Below are positions 25,437-34,475 of a stretch of 64,000 bases of DNA, in pieces. Position 1 is the first letter of the stretch; every line of letters starts with the position of its first letter. Where the stretch lies: positions 19,469 through 83,468 of the forward strand of contig JALFRA010000017.1 of NCBI GenBank assembly GCA_022785125.1. The letters are read 5' to 3'. The DNA is from Clostridiales bacterium (lineage in GTDB: Bacteria > Bacillota > Clostridia > Oscillospirales > Oscillospiraceae). The notes under the pieces were generated by a model that saw nothing but the letters and a program-made list of their open reading frames with translations, was not told the origin of the DNA and did no database searches. Position numbers and translations under genes: made by a program.

Positions 25437-25495
25437 AAAAAGCCTTCCCCCGGGGGGAAGGTGGCACGGCGTAAGCCGTGACGGATGAGGGGAAC
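25437..25495. repeat. Second intergenic palindromic element
   Basis: CCTTCCCCC/GGGGGAAGG and CACGGC/GCCGTG form stems and are followed by GGATGAGGGG. This arrangement is familiar from repeated intergenic units of gut Oscillospiraceae (recalled, not checked). The remaining gap to ygfK (25496-25590) holds a possible weak promoter (TATAAT at 25565). Confidence 0.5.
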
Positions 25496-25590
25496 AGCGG
25501 CGTGGAAAGGATGCCGCGCCCTACAAAATTCCCCAAAAAGCGAAAACGAAATGTAATTCCGAGTTATAATGATAACTGGAGGTTTTGATT

Positions 25591-28587
25591 ATGAGCGATA
25601 TTATGCGTCCCATGCCCTTTGCCCACCTGATGAACTGGATCCTCAGCGAGTATAAGAGCCAGGGTTCCATCTTCGGCGTGTCCAAGCTGGTCAAGCATGA
25701 AAACGGCAAGGCCCTGCCCATCTTTGAGGAGAAGATTGAGTCTCCCTACGGCCCCGCCGCCGGCCCCCACACCCAGCTGGCCCAGAACATCATCGCCGCC
25801 TACGCCGCCGGCAGCCGCTTCTTTGAGGTCAAGACCGTTCAGGTCATGGACGGAGACGAGCTGAGCAAGTGCGTCAACAAGCCCTGCATCACCGCCGCCG
25901 ACGAGTGCTACAACTGCGAGTGGTCCACCGAGCTGTACGTGCCCCAGGCTTTTGCCGAGTACGTCAAGGCCTGGTTCGCCTGCAAGCTGCTGGCCCGTGA
26001 GCTGGAGCTGGGCGATCCCAATGGCTTTGTGTTCAACATGAGCGTGGGTTATGACCTGGCCGGCATCAAGAGCGAGAAGGTGGACAAGTATATCAACGGC
26101 ATGATGGACGCCTCCGGTTCTGAGGTGTGGCAGGAGTGCATGGACTGGGCTTTGGCCAACCTGGACAAGTTCCAGAACGTGGATGAGGCCTATGTACGCG
26201 CCATCTCCCCCAAGGTGTCCGACTCCATCACCGAGTCCACCCTCCACGGCTGTCCTCCCGATGAGATCGAGCGCATTGCCACCTACCTCATTACCGAGAA
26301 GAACCTGAACACCTATATTAAGTGCAACCCCACCCTGCTGGGTTACGAGTTTGCCCGCAAGACCCTGGACGGCCTGGGCTTTGACTACATCGCCTTTGAC
26401 GACCACCACTTCCTGGAGGACCTGCAGTGGGAGGACGCCATCCCCATGTTCCACCGCCTGATGAAGCTCACCGGCGAGCGGGGCCTGGAGTTCGGCGTGA
26501 AGATCACCAACACCTTCCCTGTGGACGTGAAGGCCGGCGAGCTGCCCAGCGAGGAGATGTATATGTCCGGCCGCTCCCTGTACCCCCTGTCCCTGTCCCT
26601 GGCCGGGATGCTGTCCAAGGAGTTCAAGGGCAAGCTGCGTATCTCCTACTCCGGCGGCGCCGATATCCACTCCATCAAGAAGCTGTTTGAGGCAGGTATC
26701 TGGCCCATTACCATGGCTACCACCGTCCTCAAGCCCGGCGGCTATCAGCGTTTCAGCCAGATCGGCAAGGAGCTGATGGACATCAGCTATGAGCCCTGGA
26801 CCGGCGTGGACGTGGCCAAGGCCGACGCTCTGGTGAAGGAGTTCGTTACCGACGTTCACTACCAGAAGCCCATGAAGCCCATCCCCAGCCGCAAGATGGA
26901 TAAGAAGGTGCCTCTCATCGACTGCTTCGAGGCTCCCTGCCGCAATGGCTGCCCCATCGAGCAGGACATCCCCGCTTACCTGATGAAGGTCAACGAGGGC
27001 AAGTACGAGGAGGCCCTCCAGATCATCACCCACCGCAACGCCCTGCCCTTCATCACCGGCACCATCTGCTCCCACCGCTGCCAGGACAAGTGTATGCGCA
27101 ATGCCTATGACGAGAGCGTGTACATCCGTACCCAGAAGCTGAAGGCTGCCGAGGGCGGCTTTGAGTCCCTGCTGCCCAAGCTGAAGAGTGCTGCTCCTGT
27201 GGCCGGCAAGAAGGTTGCCGTCATCGGCGGCGGCCCCGCCGGTATGTCCGCCGCCTACTTCCTGGGCCGCTCCGGTGTGGACGTGACCGTCTTTGAGCGT
27301 AAGGACTCCCTGGGCGGCATCGTCCGCCATGTGATCCCCGCCTTCCGCATCAGCGACGAGGCCATCGACAACGACGTCAAGCTGATGAACGCCATGGGCG
27401 TGAAGGTGGAGCTGAATTGCGAGGTCAAGAGCGTGCAGGACCTCTTCGGTAAGGGCTACACCCACGTCATCCTGGCCACCGGTGCCTGGCACAAGGGCAG
27501 CGCCGGCATGGAGTACGGCGAGGAAATGAACGTCATCGAGTTCCTGGAGAAGGCCAAGAAGGCCCCCGAGAGCCTGGATCTGGGCAAGAACGTGGTGGTC
27601 ATCGGCGGCGGCAACACCGCCATGGACGCCGCCCGGGCCGCCAAGCGCATCCCCGGCGTGGAGAAGGTCTCCCTGGTCTACCGCCGCACCAAGCGCTATA
27701 TGCCCGCCGATCAGGAGGAGCTGGAGCTGGCTCTGGAGGACGGCGTGGAGTTCTGCGAGCTGCTGGCTCCTGTGGGTGTACGGAACGGCGTGCTCACCTG
27801 CCACCAGATGGAGCTGGGTGCTCCCGACGCCTCCGGCCGCCGTTCCCCCGTGGACACCGGCAAGGTGGTTGAGGTCCCCGCCGACATCGTCATCACCGCC
27901 GTGGGCGAGAAGGTGGACACCGAGCTGTACACCGCCAACGGTCTGGAAGTGGATAACCGCGGCAAGGCTGTGGTGAATGCCGACACTCTGGAGTCCTCCG
28001 TGAAGAACGTCTACGTTATCGGCGACGGCCAGAAGGGCCCCGGCACCGTGGTGGAGGCCATTGCCGGCGCTACCAAGGCTGCCCGCGCCATTCAGGACTT
28101 CGACGTGGATACCTATGTGGAGAAGAACGTCAACGCCGACTACCAGAAGCCTCTGGCCAAGCGGGGCGACGTCTGCACCGACTGCAGCAGCTGCGATGAG
28201 ATCCGCTGCCTGGGCTGCGCCACCGTGTGCGAGACCTGCACCGAGGTGTGCCCCAACCGTGCCAACGTGGCCATTGCCGTGCCCGGTATGCGGATGCGCC
28301 AGATCATCCACGTGGACGGTATGTGCAACGAGTGCGGCAACTGCGGCACCTTCTGTCCCTACGACAGCCGTCCCTACAAGGATAAGTTCACCCTGTTCTG
28401 GAGCGAGGAGGACTTCGTCAACAGCGAGAACGAGGGCTTCCTGAAGCTGGAGGGCACCAAGACCAGGGTCCGCCTGGGCGGCGAGGTCAAGGAGTACGAT
28501 GTGGCCGATGCCGGCTGCGGCCTGTACGATCCTCTGCGCAAACTGATCTGCGCAGTGTACGACAATTATAACTATCTGCTGCCGTAA
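25591..28587 (+). CDS. ygfK: YgfK, putative selenate-reductase-like Fe-S flavoprotein
   Basis: A 998-residue multidomain protein. Residues 1-430 form a TIM-barrel-like domain related to dihydropyrimidine dehydrogenase. A 4Fe-4S motif CFEAPCRNGCP follows at about 446. The FAD site VAVIGGGPAGMSAAY is at about 543 and the NAD(P) site VVVIGGGNTAMDAA at about 667, both GltD-like. A Cys-rich ferredoxin domain lies at about 865-925 (CLGCATVCETCTEVCP, CNECGNCGTFCPYD). In family knowledge it is linked to selenium-dependent molybdenum hydroxylases and passes electrons in purine reduction or oxidation. ATG 25591 has GGAGG upstream; the in-frame TTG at 25585 is rejected. Confidence 0.93.
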   Translation: MSDIMRPMPFAHLMNWILSEYKSQGSIFGVSKLVKHENGKALPIFEEKIESPYGPAAGPHTQLAQNIIAAYAAGSRFFEVKTVQVMDGDELSKCVNKPCITAADECYNCEWSTELYVPQAFAEYVKAWFACKLLARELELGDPNGFVFNMSVGYDLAGIKSEKVDKYINGMMDASGSEVWQECMDWALANLDKFQNVDEAYVRAISPKVSDSITESTLHGCPPDEIERIATYLITEKNLNTYIKCNPTLLGYEFARKTLDGLGFDYIAFDDHHFLEDLQWEDAIPMFHRLMKLTGERGLEFGVKITNTFPVDVKAGELPSEEMYMSGRSLYPLSLSLAGMLSKEFKGKLRISYSGGADIHSIKKLFEAGIWPITMATTVLKPGGYQRFSQIGKELMDISYEPWTGVDVAKADALVKEFVTDVHYQKPMKPIPSRKMDKKVPLIDCFEAPCRNGCPIEQDIPAYLMKVNEGKYEEALQIITHRNALPFITGTICSHRCQDKCMRNAYDESVYIRTQKLKAAEGGFESLLPKLKSAAPVAGKKVAVIGGGPAGMSAAYFLGRSGVDVTVFERKDSLGGIVRHVIPAFRISDEAIDNDVKLMNAMGVKVELNCEVKSVQDLFGKGYTHVILATGAWHKGSAGMEYGEEMNVIEFLEKAKKAPESLDLGKNVVVIGGGNTAMDAARAAKRIPGVEKVSLVYRRTKRYMPADQEELELALEDGVEFCELLAPVGVRNGVLTCHQMELGAPDASGRRSPVDTGKVVEVPADIVITAVGEKVDTELYTANGLEVDNRGKAVVNADTLESSVKNVYVIGDGQKGPGTVVEAIAGATKAARAIQDFDVDTYVEKNVNADYQKPLAKRGDVCTDCSSCDEIRCLGCATVCETCTEVCPNRANVAIAVPGMRMRQIIHVDGMCNECGNCGTFCPYDSRPYKDKFTLFWSEEDFVNSENEGFLKLEGTKTRVRLGGEVKEYDVADAGCGLYDPLRKLICAVYDNYNYLLP

Positions 28588-28592
28588 CCAGC

Positions 28593-28635
28593 CGTGCGCG
28601 GAGCCTCAGCCGGAAAGGCTGAGGCTTTCCGCGCA
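28593..28635 (+). terminator. Hairpin between ygfK and xdh
   Basis: An extended stem (TGCGCGGA-GCCTCAGCC, loop GGAAA, GGCTGAGGC-TTTCCGCGCA) without a T-run. It could stabilise the upstream mRNA or attenuate transcription. Confidence 0.5.
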
Positions 28636-28672
28636 TGGATAAGCCAATCTATATGGAAATGAGGAACCCAAG

Positions 28673-31249
28673 ATGAGCGAGTGCTATACCTTTGTCGTAA
28701 ACGGCGAAACCTGTACCACCGAGCAGGAAAAGCCTCTGCTGCGCTATCTTCGTGAAGATCTGCACCTCTATTCCGTCAAGGACGGATGCAGCGAAGGCGC
28801 CTGCGGCACCTGCACCATCGTAGTGGATGGCAAGGCGGTGAAGTCCTGTGTGCTCTCCACCAAAAAAGCGGTGGGTAAGACCATCCTCACCGTGGAGGGC
28901 CTGTCCCATGACGAGCAGGAGGCTTTTGTATATGCCTTCGGTAAGGTGGGAGCGGTCCAGTGTGGCTTCTGCATCCCCGGCATGGTGATGGCTGGCAAGG
29001 CCCTCATCGACCAGAACCCCACCCCCTCTGAGGAGGATATCAAAAAGGCCATCCGGGGCAACATCTGTCGTTGTACCGGCTACAAAAAGATCATTGAGGG
29101 TATTTCCCTGGCAGCCGCCATCCTTCGGGGAGAGGAGAAGATCGATCCTGAGCTGGAGAAGGGGGATATCTATGGCGTAGGCGACCGGGCCTTCCGCAGC
29201 GATGTGCGGGAGAAGGTCCTGGGGACCGGCGCCTACTGTGACGACATTGAGATGGAGGGCATGGTCCATGCCTCCGCTGTCCGTTCCCAGTATCCCAGAG
29301 CCCGTGTGCTGGATATCGACGCCTCCGCCGCTCTGGCGCTGCCCGGCGTGCTGGCCGTCCTCACCGCTGAGGATGTGCCCAACAACAAGGTGGGACACCT
29401 GCAGCAGGACTGGGACGTGATGATCGCCAAGGGCGACATCACCCGCTGCGTGGGCGACGCCATCTGCCTGGTGGTGGCAGAGACGGAGGACGTGCTGAAA
29501 GAGGCCAAGAAGCTGATCAAGGTAGACTATGAGCCTCTGGAGCCGGTGCGCTCCATTCAGGAGGCCATGGCCGAAAACGCGCCTCTGGTCCACTCCAAGG
29601 GCAATCTGTGCCAGCAGCGCCATGTGACCCGGGGCGACGCCAAGACCGCCCTGGCCAACTCCAAGTATGTGGTGACCCAGAGCTACAAGACCCCCTTCAC
29701 CGAGCACGCCTTCCTGGAGCCCGAGTGCGCTGTGGCCTTCCCGTACAAGGACGGCGTGAAGGTGTACACCTCCGACCAGGGCGTGTACGACACCCGCAAA
29801 GAGATCTCCATCATGCTGGGCTGGGAGCCTGAGCGCATCGTGGTGGAGAACAAGTACGTGGGCGGCGGCTTCGGCGGCAAGGAGGACGTGTCCGTGCAGC
29901 ACCTGGCTGTGCTGGCCACCCTGAAGGTGAACCGGCCTGTGAAGGCCAAGCTCACCCGTCAGGAGTCCATCAACTTCCACCCCAAGCGCCACTACATGGA
30001 GGGTACCTTCACCCTGGGCTGCGACGAGAACGGAATCTTCACCGGCCTGGACTGTGAGATCTACTTTGATACCGGCGCCTACGCCTCCCTGTGCGGCCCC
30101 GTGCTGGAGCGTGCCTGTACCCACTCCGTGGGCCCCTACTGCTACCAGAACACCGATATCCGCGGCTTCGGCTACTACACCAACAATCCTCCCGCCGGCG
30201 CCTTCCGCGGCTTCGGCGTGTGCCAGAGCGAGTTCGCCCTGGAGTCCAACATCAACCTGCTGGCCGAGAAGGTGGGCATCTCTCCCTGGGAGATCCGCTA
30301 CCGCAATGCCATCGAGCCGGGCAAGGTGCTGCCCAACGGTCAGATCGCCGACTGCTCCACCGCTCTGAAGGAGACCCTGCTGGCGGTGAAGGACGTGTAC
30401 GAGGCCAATATGGATCACGCGGGCATCGCCTGCGCCATGAAGAACGCCGGCGTGGGCGTGGGCCTGCCCGATAAGGGCCGCTGCAAGCTGGCGGTGCGGG
30501 ACGGCATGGTGGAGCTTTACGCTGCCGCCTCCGACATCGGTCAGGGCTGCGCCACCGTGTTCCTCCAGGTCCTCTCCCAGACCACCGGTCTGCCCCGGCT
30601 GCTGCTGCGGAATATGGGCGCCAACTCCGAGGTGGCCCCCGACTCCGGCACGACCTCCGGCTCCCGCCAGACCCTCATCACCGGCGAAGCTGTACGGATG
30701 GCCGCCGCCGACCTGAAAAAGGATATGGACGAGGTAAATGGCGATTTGAGCAAGCTGGAAGGGAAGGAGTACTTTGCCGAGTTCTTCGATCCTACCGACA
30801 AGCTGGGCTCCGACAAGCCCAACCCCAAGAGCCATGTGGCCTATGGCTTTGCCACCCACGTGGTCATCCTGGATGATGACGGCAAGGTCAAGGAGGTCTA
30901 CGCGGCCCACGATTCCGGCAAGGTGGTCAACCCCACCTCCATTCAGGGCCAGATCGAAGGCGGCGTGCTCATGGGTCTGGGCTACGCCCTCACCGAGGAC
31001 TTCCCCCTGAAGGACTGCGTGCCCCAGGCCAAATACGGTACCCTGGGTCTGATGCGGTCCAACCAGATCCCCGATATCCACGCCATCTATGTGGAGAAGG
31101 AGGAGCTTCTGCCCTTCGCCTACGGCGCCAAGGGCATCGGTGAGATCGCCACCATCCCCACCGCCCCCGCCGCCCAGGGCGCCTACTACGCCAAGGATCA
31201 CATCCTGCGTACCAGCCTTCCCATGCAAAACACCTTCTACAAAAAGTAA
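28673..31249 (+). CDS. Selenium-dependent xanthine dehydrogenase, Fe-S and Mo subunits fused
   Basis: An 858-residue molybdenum hydroxylase. The N-terminal 2Fe-2S domain (about 1-85) has CSEGACGTC and the second 2Fe-2S domain (about 90-160) has CGFCIPGM and CRCTGY. From about 185 comes the aldehyde-oxidase a/b hammerhead, then Mo-binding regions (GGGFGGKEDV, AFRGFGVCQSE, GTTSGSRQTL). Near the C-terminus GAKGIGE supplies the catalytic Glu. Length and fusion match the Se-dependent XDH type, whose selenium is a labile cofactor and not selenocysteine, so no UGA recoding is expected. No FAD subunit gene is present in the window. Confidence 0.9.
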   Translation: MSECYTFVVNGETCTTEQEKPLLRYLREDLHLYSVKDGCSEGACGTCTIVVDGKAVKSCVLSTKKAVGKTILTVEGLSHDEQEAFVYAFGKVGAVQCGFCIPGMVMAGKALIDQNPTPSEEDIKKAIRGNICRCTGYKKIIEGISLAAAILRGEEKIDPELEKGDIYGVGDRAFRSDVREKVLGTGAYCDDIEMEGMVHASAVRSQYPRARVLDIDASAALALPGVLAVLTAEDVPNNKVGHLQQDWDVMIAKGDITRCVGDAICLVVAETEDVLKEAKKLIKVDYEPLEPVRSIQEAMAENAPLVHSKGNLCQQRHVTRGDAKTALANSKYVVTQSYKTPFTEHAFLEPECAVAFPYKDGVKVYTSDQGVYDTRKEISIMLGWEPERIVVENKYVGGGFGGKEDVSVQHLAVLATLKVNRPVKAKLTRQESINFHPKRHYMEGTFTLGCDENGIFTGLDCEIYFDTGAYASLCGPVLERACTHSVGPYCYQNTDIRGFGYYTNNPPAGAFRGFGVCQSEFALESNINLLAEKVGISPWEIRYRNAIEPGKVLPNGQIADCSTALKETLLAVKDVYEANMDHAGIACAMKNAGVGVGLPDKGRCKLAVRDGMVELYAAASDIGQGCATVFLQVLSQTTGLPRLLLRNMGANSEVAPDSGTTSGSRQTLITGEAVRMAAADLKKDMDEVNGDLSKLEGKEYFAEFFDPTDKLGSDKPNPKSHVAYGFATHVVILDDDGKVKEVYAAHDSGKVVNPTSIQGQIEGGVLMGLGYALTEDFPLKDCVPQAKYGTLGLMRSNQIPDIHAIYVEKEELLPFAYGAKGIGEIATIPTAPAAQGAYYAKDHILRTSLPMQNTFYKK

Positions 31250-31302
31250 GCAGCGATCATACCCAGTTACCCAGTCACGGAGGCCGCCCAATGACCTTCC
31301 AG

Positions 31303-31350
31303 GGGGCCTCAGATCAGCGGTGAAAGCCGCCGCGCTGAGGCCCCTTTTTT
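31303..31350 (+). terminator. Terminator after xdh
   Basis: GGGGCCTCAG pairs with CTGAGGCCCC around a GC-rich inner stem and is followed by TTTTTT. Confidence 0.9.
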
Positions 31351-31456
31351 GCTTTAGCTGGGCAGTGGAAGGAGTGGAAAAACCTACTGAAATAAGGGGG
31401 GTTAAAGTGCTACCAAAAAAATTTTTAGCTTCTCAATAATTTTTTCTGATTTCCTC

Positions 31457-31484
31457 TTGACAACTGGAAAACAAGTGGTATGAT
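31457..31484 (+). promoter_or_regulatory. ygeX promoter
   Basis: A consensus TTGACA, 16-bp spacer, TATGAT. The spacer ends with ACAAGTGG next to the -10, resembling the AAATGTGG element of the ssnA and regulator promoters. It likely drives ygeX-ygeY-ygeW-arcC. Confidence 0.8.
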
Positions 31485-31545
31485 GGATTCATAAAACAAA
31501 AGAAAGTTTGCCAGTGCGCAAAGAAATTTTGGAGGCGAATGTTCG

Positions 31546-32781
31546 ATGAAAGACCAGCTCAAATGGGTCCTCAATAAAATGCCGAAGAGCGACGACAAGC
31601 AGCTGGACGTCATGTCCTTGTCCAACGTAGCCAAGGCCCGCTTCTTCCACAGTTCCTTCCCCCAGTACTCCATCACCCCCCTGGCTCAGCTGGAGGGTAT
31701 GGCCAAGTACCTGGGCCTGGGCGGCGTGTATGTAAAGGACGAGTCCTACCGTTTCGGCCTCAACGCCTTTAAGGTGCTGGGCGGCTCCTTCGCCATGGCC
31801 AAGTACATTGCCAGCGAGATGAACCGGGACGTGTCCGAGATGACCTACGACTACCTGACCAGCGAGGCCTTCCGCAAGGACTTCGGTCAGGCCACCTTCT
31901 TCACCGCCACCGACGGCAACCATGGCCGCGGCGTGGCCTGGGCTGCCAACAAGCTGGGCCAGAAGGCTGTGGTACATATGCCCAAGGGCAGCGCCAAGTC
32001 CCGCTTTGACAACATTGCCAAGGAGGGCGCCAAGGTTACCATCGAGGAAGTCAACTACGACGACTGTGTGCGTATGGCCGCTGCTGAGGCTGAGCAGACC
32101 GAGCACGGTGTTATCGTGCAGGATACCGCCTGGGACGGCTACGAGGAGATCCCCTCCTGGATCATGCAGGGCTACGGCACCATGGCCAACGAGGCCGCCG
32201 ATCAGCTCCGTCAGTGCGGCGTGAACCGCCCCACTCATGTGTTCGTGCAGGCCGGCGTGGGCTCTCTGGCCGGTGCTGTGGTGGGTTATTTCACCAACCT
32301 GTTCCCCAATGATCCTCCCAAGTTCGTGGTGATGGAGGCCCGCGCTGCCGACTGCCTCTATCAGGGTGCTCTGGCCAACGACGGCAAGCCCCGCATCGTC
32401 ACCGGCGACCTCCAGACCATTATGGCCGGTTTGGCCTGCGGCGAGCCCAATACCATCTCCTGGGATATCCTCCGCAACCATGTTTCCGCCTTCATTTCCT
32501 GCCCCGACTGGGCCAGCGCCAAGGGTATGCGTATGCTGGGCGTGCCTGTGAAGGGCGATCCCACCGTGATCTCCGGCGAGTCCGGCGCTGTGGGCATGGG
32601 CGTGCTGGACGCCATCATGTGCGACGACACCTACAAGGAGCTGCGTGACGCTCTGGAGCTCAACCGCTTCAGCCAGGTGCTCATGTTCTCCACCGAGGGC
32701 AACACCGATCCCCTGAAGTTCCGTCGGGTGATCTGGGACGGCGAGTATCCCACCATCGACACCCCCCAGAAGCCTTACTGA
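31546..32781 (+). CDS. ygeX: Diaminopropionate ammonia-lyase
   Basis: A 411-residue PLP enzyme of the fold-II (tryptophan synthase beta) family. The lysine that binds PLP is in NAFKVLGGSFAMAKY, and the glycine-rich phosphate site is ATDGNHGRGVAWAA. The C-terminal SGEsGAVGMGVL is also typical. It splits 2,3-diaminopropionate into pyruvate and ammonia. In the anaerobic purine cluster it probably processes the diamino acid formed after ring opening. SD GGAGG lies about 10 bases upstream; its own promoter precedes it. Confidence 0.93.
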   Translation: MKDQLKWVLNKMPKSDDKQLDVMSLSNVAKARFFHSSFPQYSITPLAQLEGMAKYLGLGGVYVKDESYRFGLNAFKVLGGSFAMAKYIASEMNRDVSEMTYDYLTSEAFRKDFGQATFFTATDGNHGRGVAWAANKLGQKAVVHMPKGSAKSRFDNIAKEGAKVTIEEVNYDDCVRMAAAEAEQTEHGVIVQDTAWDGYEEIPSWIMQGYGTMANEAADQLRQCGVNRPTHVFVQAGVGSLAGAVVGYFTNLFPNDPPKFVVMEARAADCLYQGALANDGKPRIVTGDLQTIMAGLACGEPNTISWDILRNHVSAFISCPDWASAKGMRMLGVPVKGDPTVISGESGAVGMGVLDAIMCDDTYKELRDALELNRFSQVLMFSTEGNTDPLKFRRVIWDGEYPTIDTPQKPY

Positions 32782-32846
32782 GTTTGTGCTGACCGGGAAA
32801 TGTCCCGATGAAACTGTGAAATAAATTGAAAATGGAGGTCATTACC

Positions 32847-34238
32847 ATGGATTTTGAGAAGATCAAAGCTGCTGCCGAAGGTTATAAGGCCGACATGACC
32901 CGCTTCCTGCGGGACATGATCCGCATCCCCAGCGAGAGCTGCGAGGAGAAGGGCGTTTGCGAGTGCATCAAGGCTGAGATGGAGAAGCTGGGCTTTGACA
33001 AGGCCGAGTTCGACGGCCTGGGCAACGTCATCGGCTGGATGGGCGAGGGCGACAAGATCATCGCCATCGACTCCCACATCGACACCGTGGGCATCGGCAA
33101 CATCAACAACTGGACCCACGACCCCTACGAGGGCTATGAGGACGACGAGGTCATCTACGGCCGCGGCGGTTCCGACCAGGAGGGCGGCATGGCTTCCGCC
33201 GTGTACGGCGCCAAGATCATGAAGGATCTGGGCCTGATCCCCGCCGGCTACAAGATCATGGTGGTCGGCTCCGTGCAGGAAGAGGACTGCGACGGTATGT
33301 GCTGGCAGTACATCGTCAACAAGTTCTTCCCCGCCATCGGCGTGAAGAAGGAGCAGGTCGAGTTCGTCATCTCCACCGAGCCCACCGACGGCGGCATCTA
33401 CCGTGGTCACCGCGGCCGTATGGAGATCCGCGTGGACGTGAAGGGCGTTTCCTGCCACGGCTCCGCTCCCGAGCGCGGCGACAACGCCATCTACAAGATG
33501 GCCGACATTCTCCAGGACGTGCGCGCCCTCAACGAGAACGACGACGCCGACTCCACCGAGATCAAGGGCCTCGTGAAGATGCTCAACCCCAAGTACAACC
33601 CCGATCACTACGAGGATGCCCGCTTCCTGGGCCGCGGCACCTGCACCACTTCCCAGATCTTCTACACCTCTCCCAGCCGCTGCGCTGTGGCTGACTCCTG
33701 CTCCATCTCCATCGACCGCCGCATGACTGCCGGCGAGACCTGGGATTCCTGCCTGGAGGAGATCCGCAACCTGCCCAATGTGAAGAAGTACGGCGACGAC
33801 GTGAAGGTTTCCATGTACATGTACGACCGTCCCTCCTGGACCGGCGAGGTGTACGAGACCGAGGCTTACTTCCCCACCTGGATCAACAAGGAGAACGCCG
33901 CTCACGTTCAGGCTCTGGTGGACGCCCACCACGCTCTGTTCGGCGACAAGCGCATCGGGCCCGACGGTGCCATGCACCTGCGCAACCGTCCTCTGACCGA
34001 CAAGTGGACCTTCTCCACCAACGGCGTTGCCATCCAGGGCCGCTACGGCATTCCCTGCGTGGGCTTCGGCCCCGGCGCTGAGAGCCAGGCTCACGCCCCC
34101 AACGAGATCACCTGGAAGCAGGATCTGGTGACCTGCGCCGCCCTGTACGCCGCCGTGCCCGGCCTGTACAAGGAGGAGAACAAGACCGACGACGTGTCCC
34201 AGTTCCGCGCCGGCAAGACCAACAACAATATCCAGTAA
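32847..34238 (+). CDS. ygeY: YgeY family selenium-metabolism-linked hydrolase
   Basis: A 463-residue M20-type metallohydrolase. Metal-ligand motifs are [11 protein letters not shown] (His and Asp), [10 protein letters not shown] (Asp), [10 protein letters not shown] (Glu-Glu) and STEPTDG; a dimerisation domain occupies about 190-330. YgeY is a family tied to the same purine/selenium genes and may cleave an amide or ureido bond in purine breakdown; the exact substrate is not settled. ATG 32847 follows GGAGG. It is 65 bp behind ygeX. Confidence 0.92.
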   Translation: MDFEKIKAAAEGYKADMTRFLRDMIRIPSESCEEKGVCECIKAEMEKLGFDKAEFDGLGNVIGWMGEGDKIIAIDSHIDTVGIGNINNWTHDPYEGYEDDEVIYGRGGSDQEGGMASAVYGAKIMKDLGLIPAGYKIMVVGSVQEEDCDGMCWQYIVNKFFPAIGVKKEQVEFVISTEPTDGGIYRGHRGRMEIRVDVKGVSCHGSAPERGDNAIYKMADILQDVRALNENDDADSTEIKGLVKMLNPKYNPDHYEDARFLGRGTCTTSQIFYTSPSRCAVADSCSISIDRRMTAGETWDSCLEEIRNLPNVKKYGDDVKVSMYMYDRPSWTGEVYETEAYFPTWINKENAAHVQALVDAHHALFGDKRIGPDGAMHLRNRPLTDKWTFSTNGVAIQGRYGIPCVGFGPGAESQAHAPNEITWKQDLVTCAALYAAVPGLYKEENKTDDVSQFRAGKTNNNIQ

Positions 34239-34475
34239 GAAGCGCTGAGGCGCCGAGCAGGGGAGCCTGGACCGGAGCGAGGGCGAGCGGAGGGCCGCGG
34301 GGCGGCCCGCAGATCAGCCCGAGACGGAGGGAAGGCGACCCGACCGCGAGGCAGAGGAAGCGTGACAGCAGAAAGCGATGAAGTCCCATAAGGGGCGGCG
34401 TAAGCCGCCCCCGCGGATAGGAAACTCATATCCATCCACCAACCGACTAAATTATGAAAAAGGAGATCGATTGCA
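34239..34475. other. Spacer between ygeY and ygeW
   Basis: Very GC-rich and without a protein-like frame. It ends with a short hairpin (GGGGCGGC-GTAA-GCCGCCCC, about 34394). No promoter was recognised, so ygeW is probably co-transcribed. Confidence 0.6.

Noticed and set aside
25584..28311. Minus-strand 915-codon frame opposite ygfK
   Set aside because: A shadow of the GC-rich codon pattern of ygfK; His/Leu/Gly-rich without domains. Similar shadows lie opposite xdh, nrdJ, glf and ygeY.
28673..31249. Selenocysteine in the xanthine dehydrogenase
   Set aside because: No in-frame UGA exists; selenium in this enzyme type is a labile cofactor.
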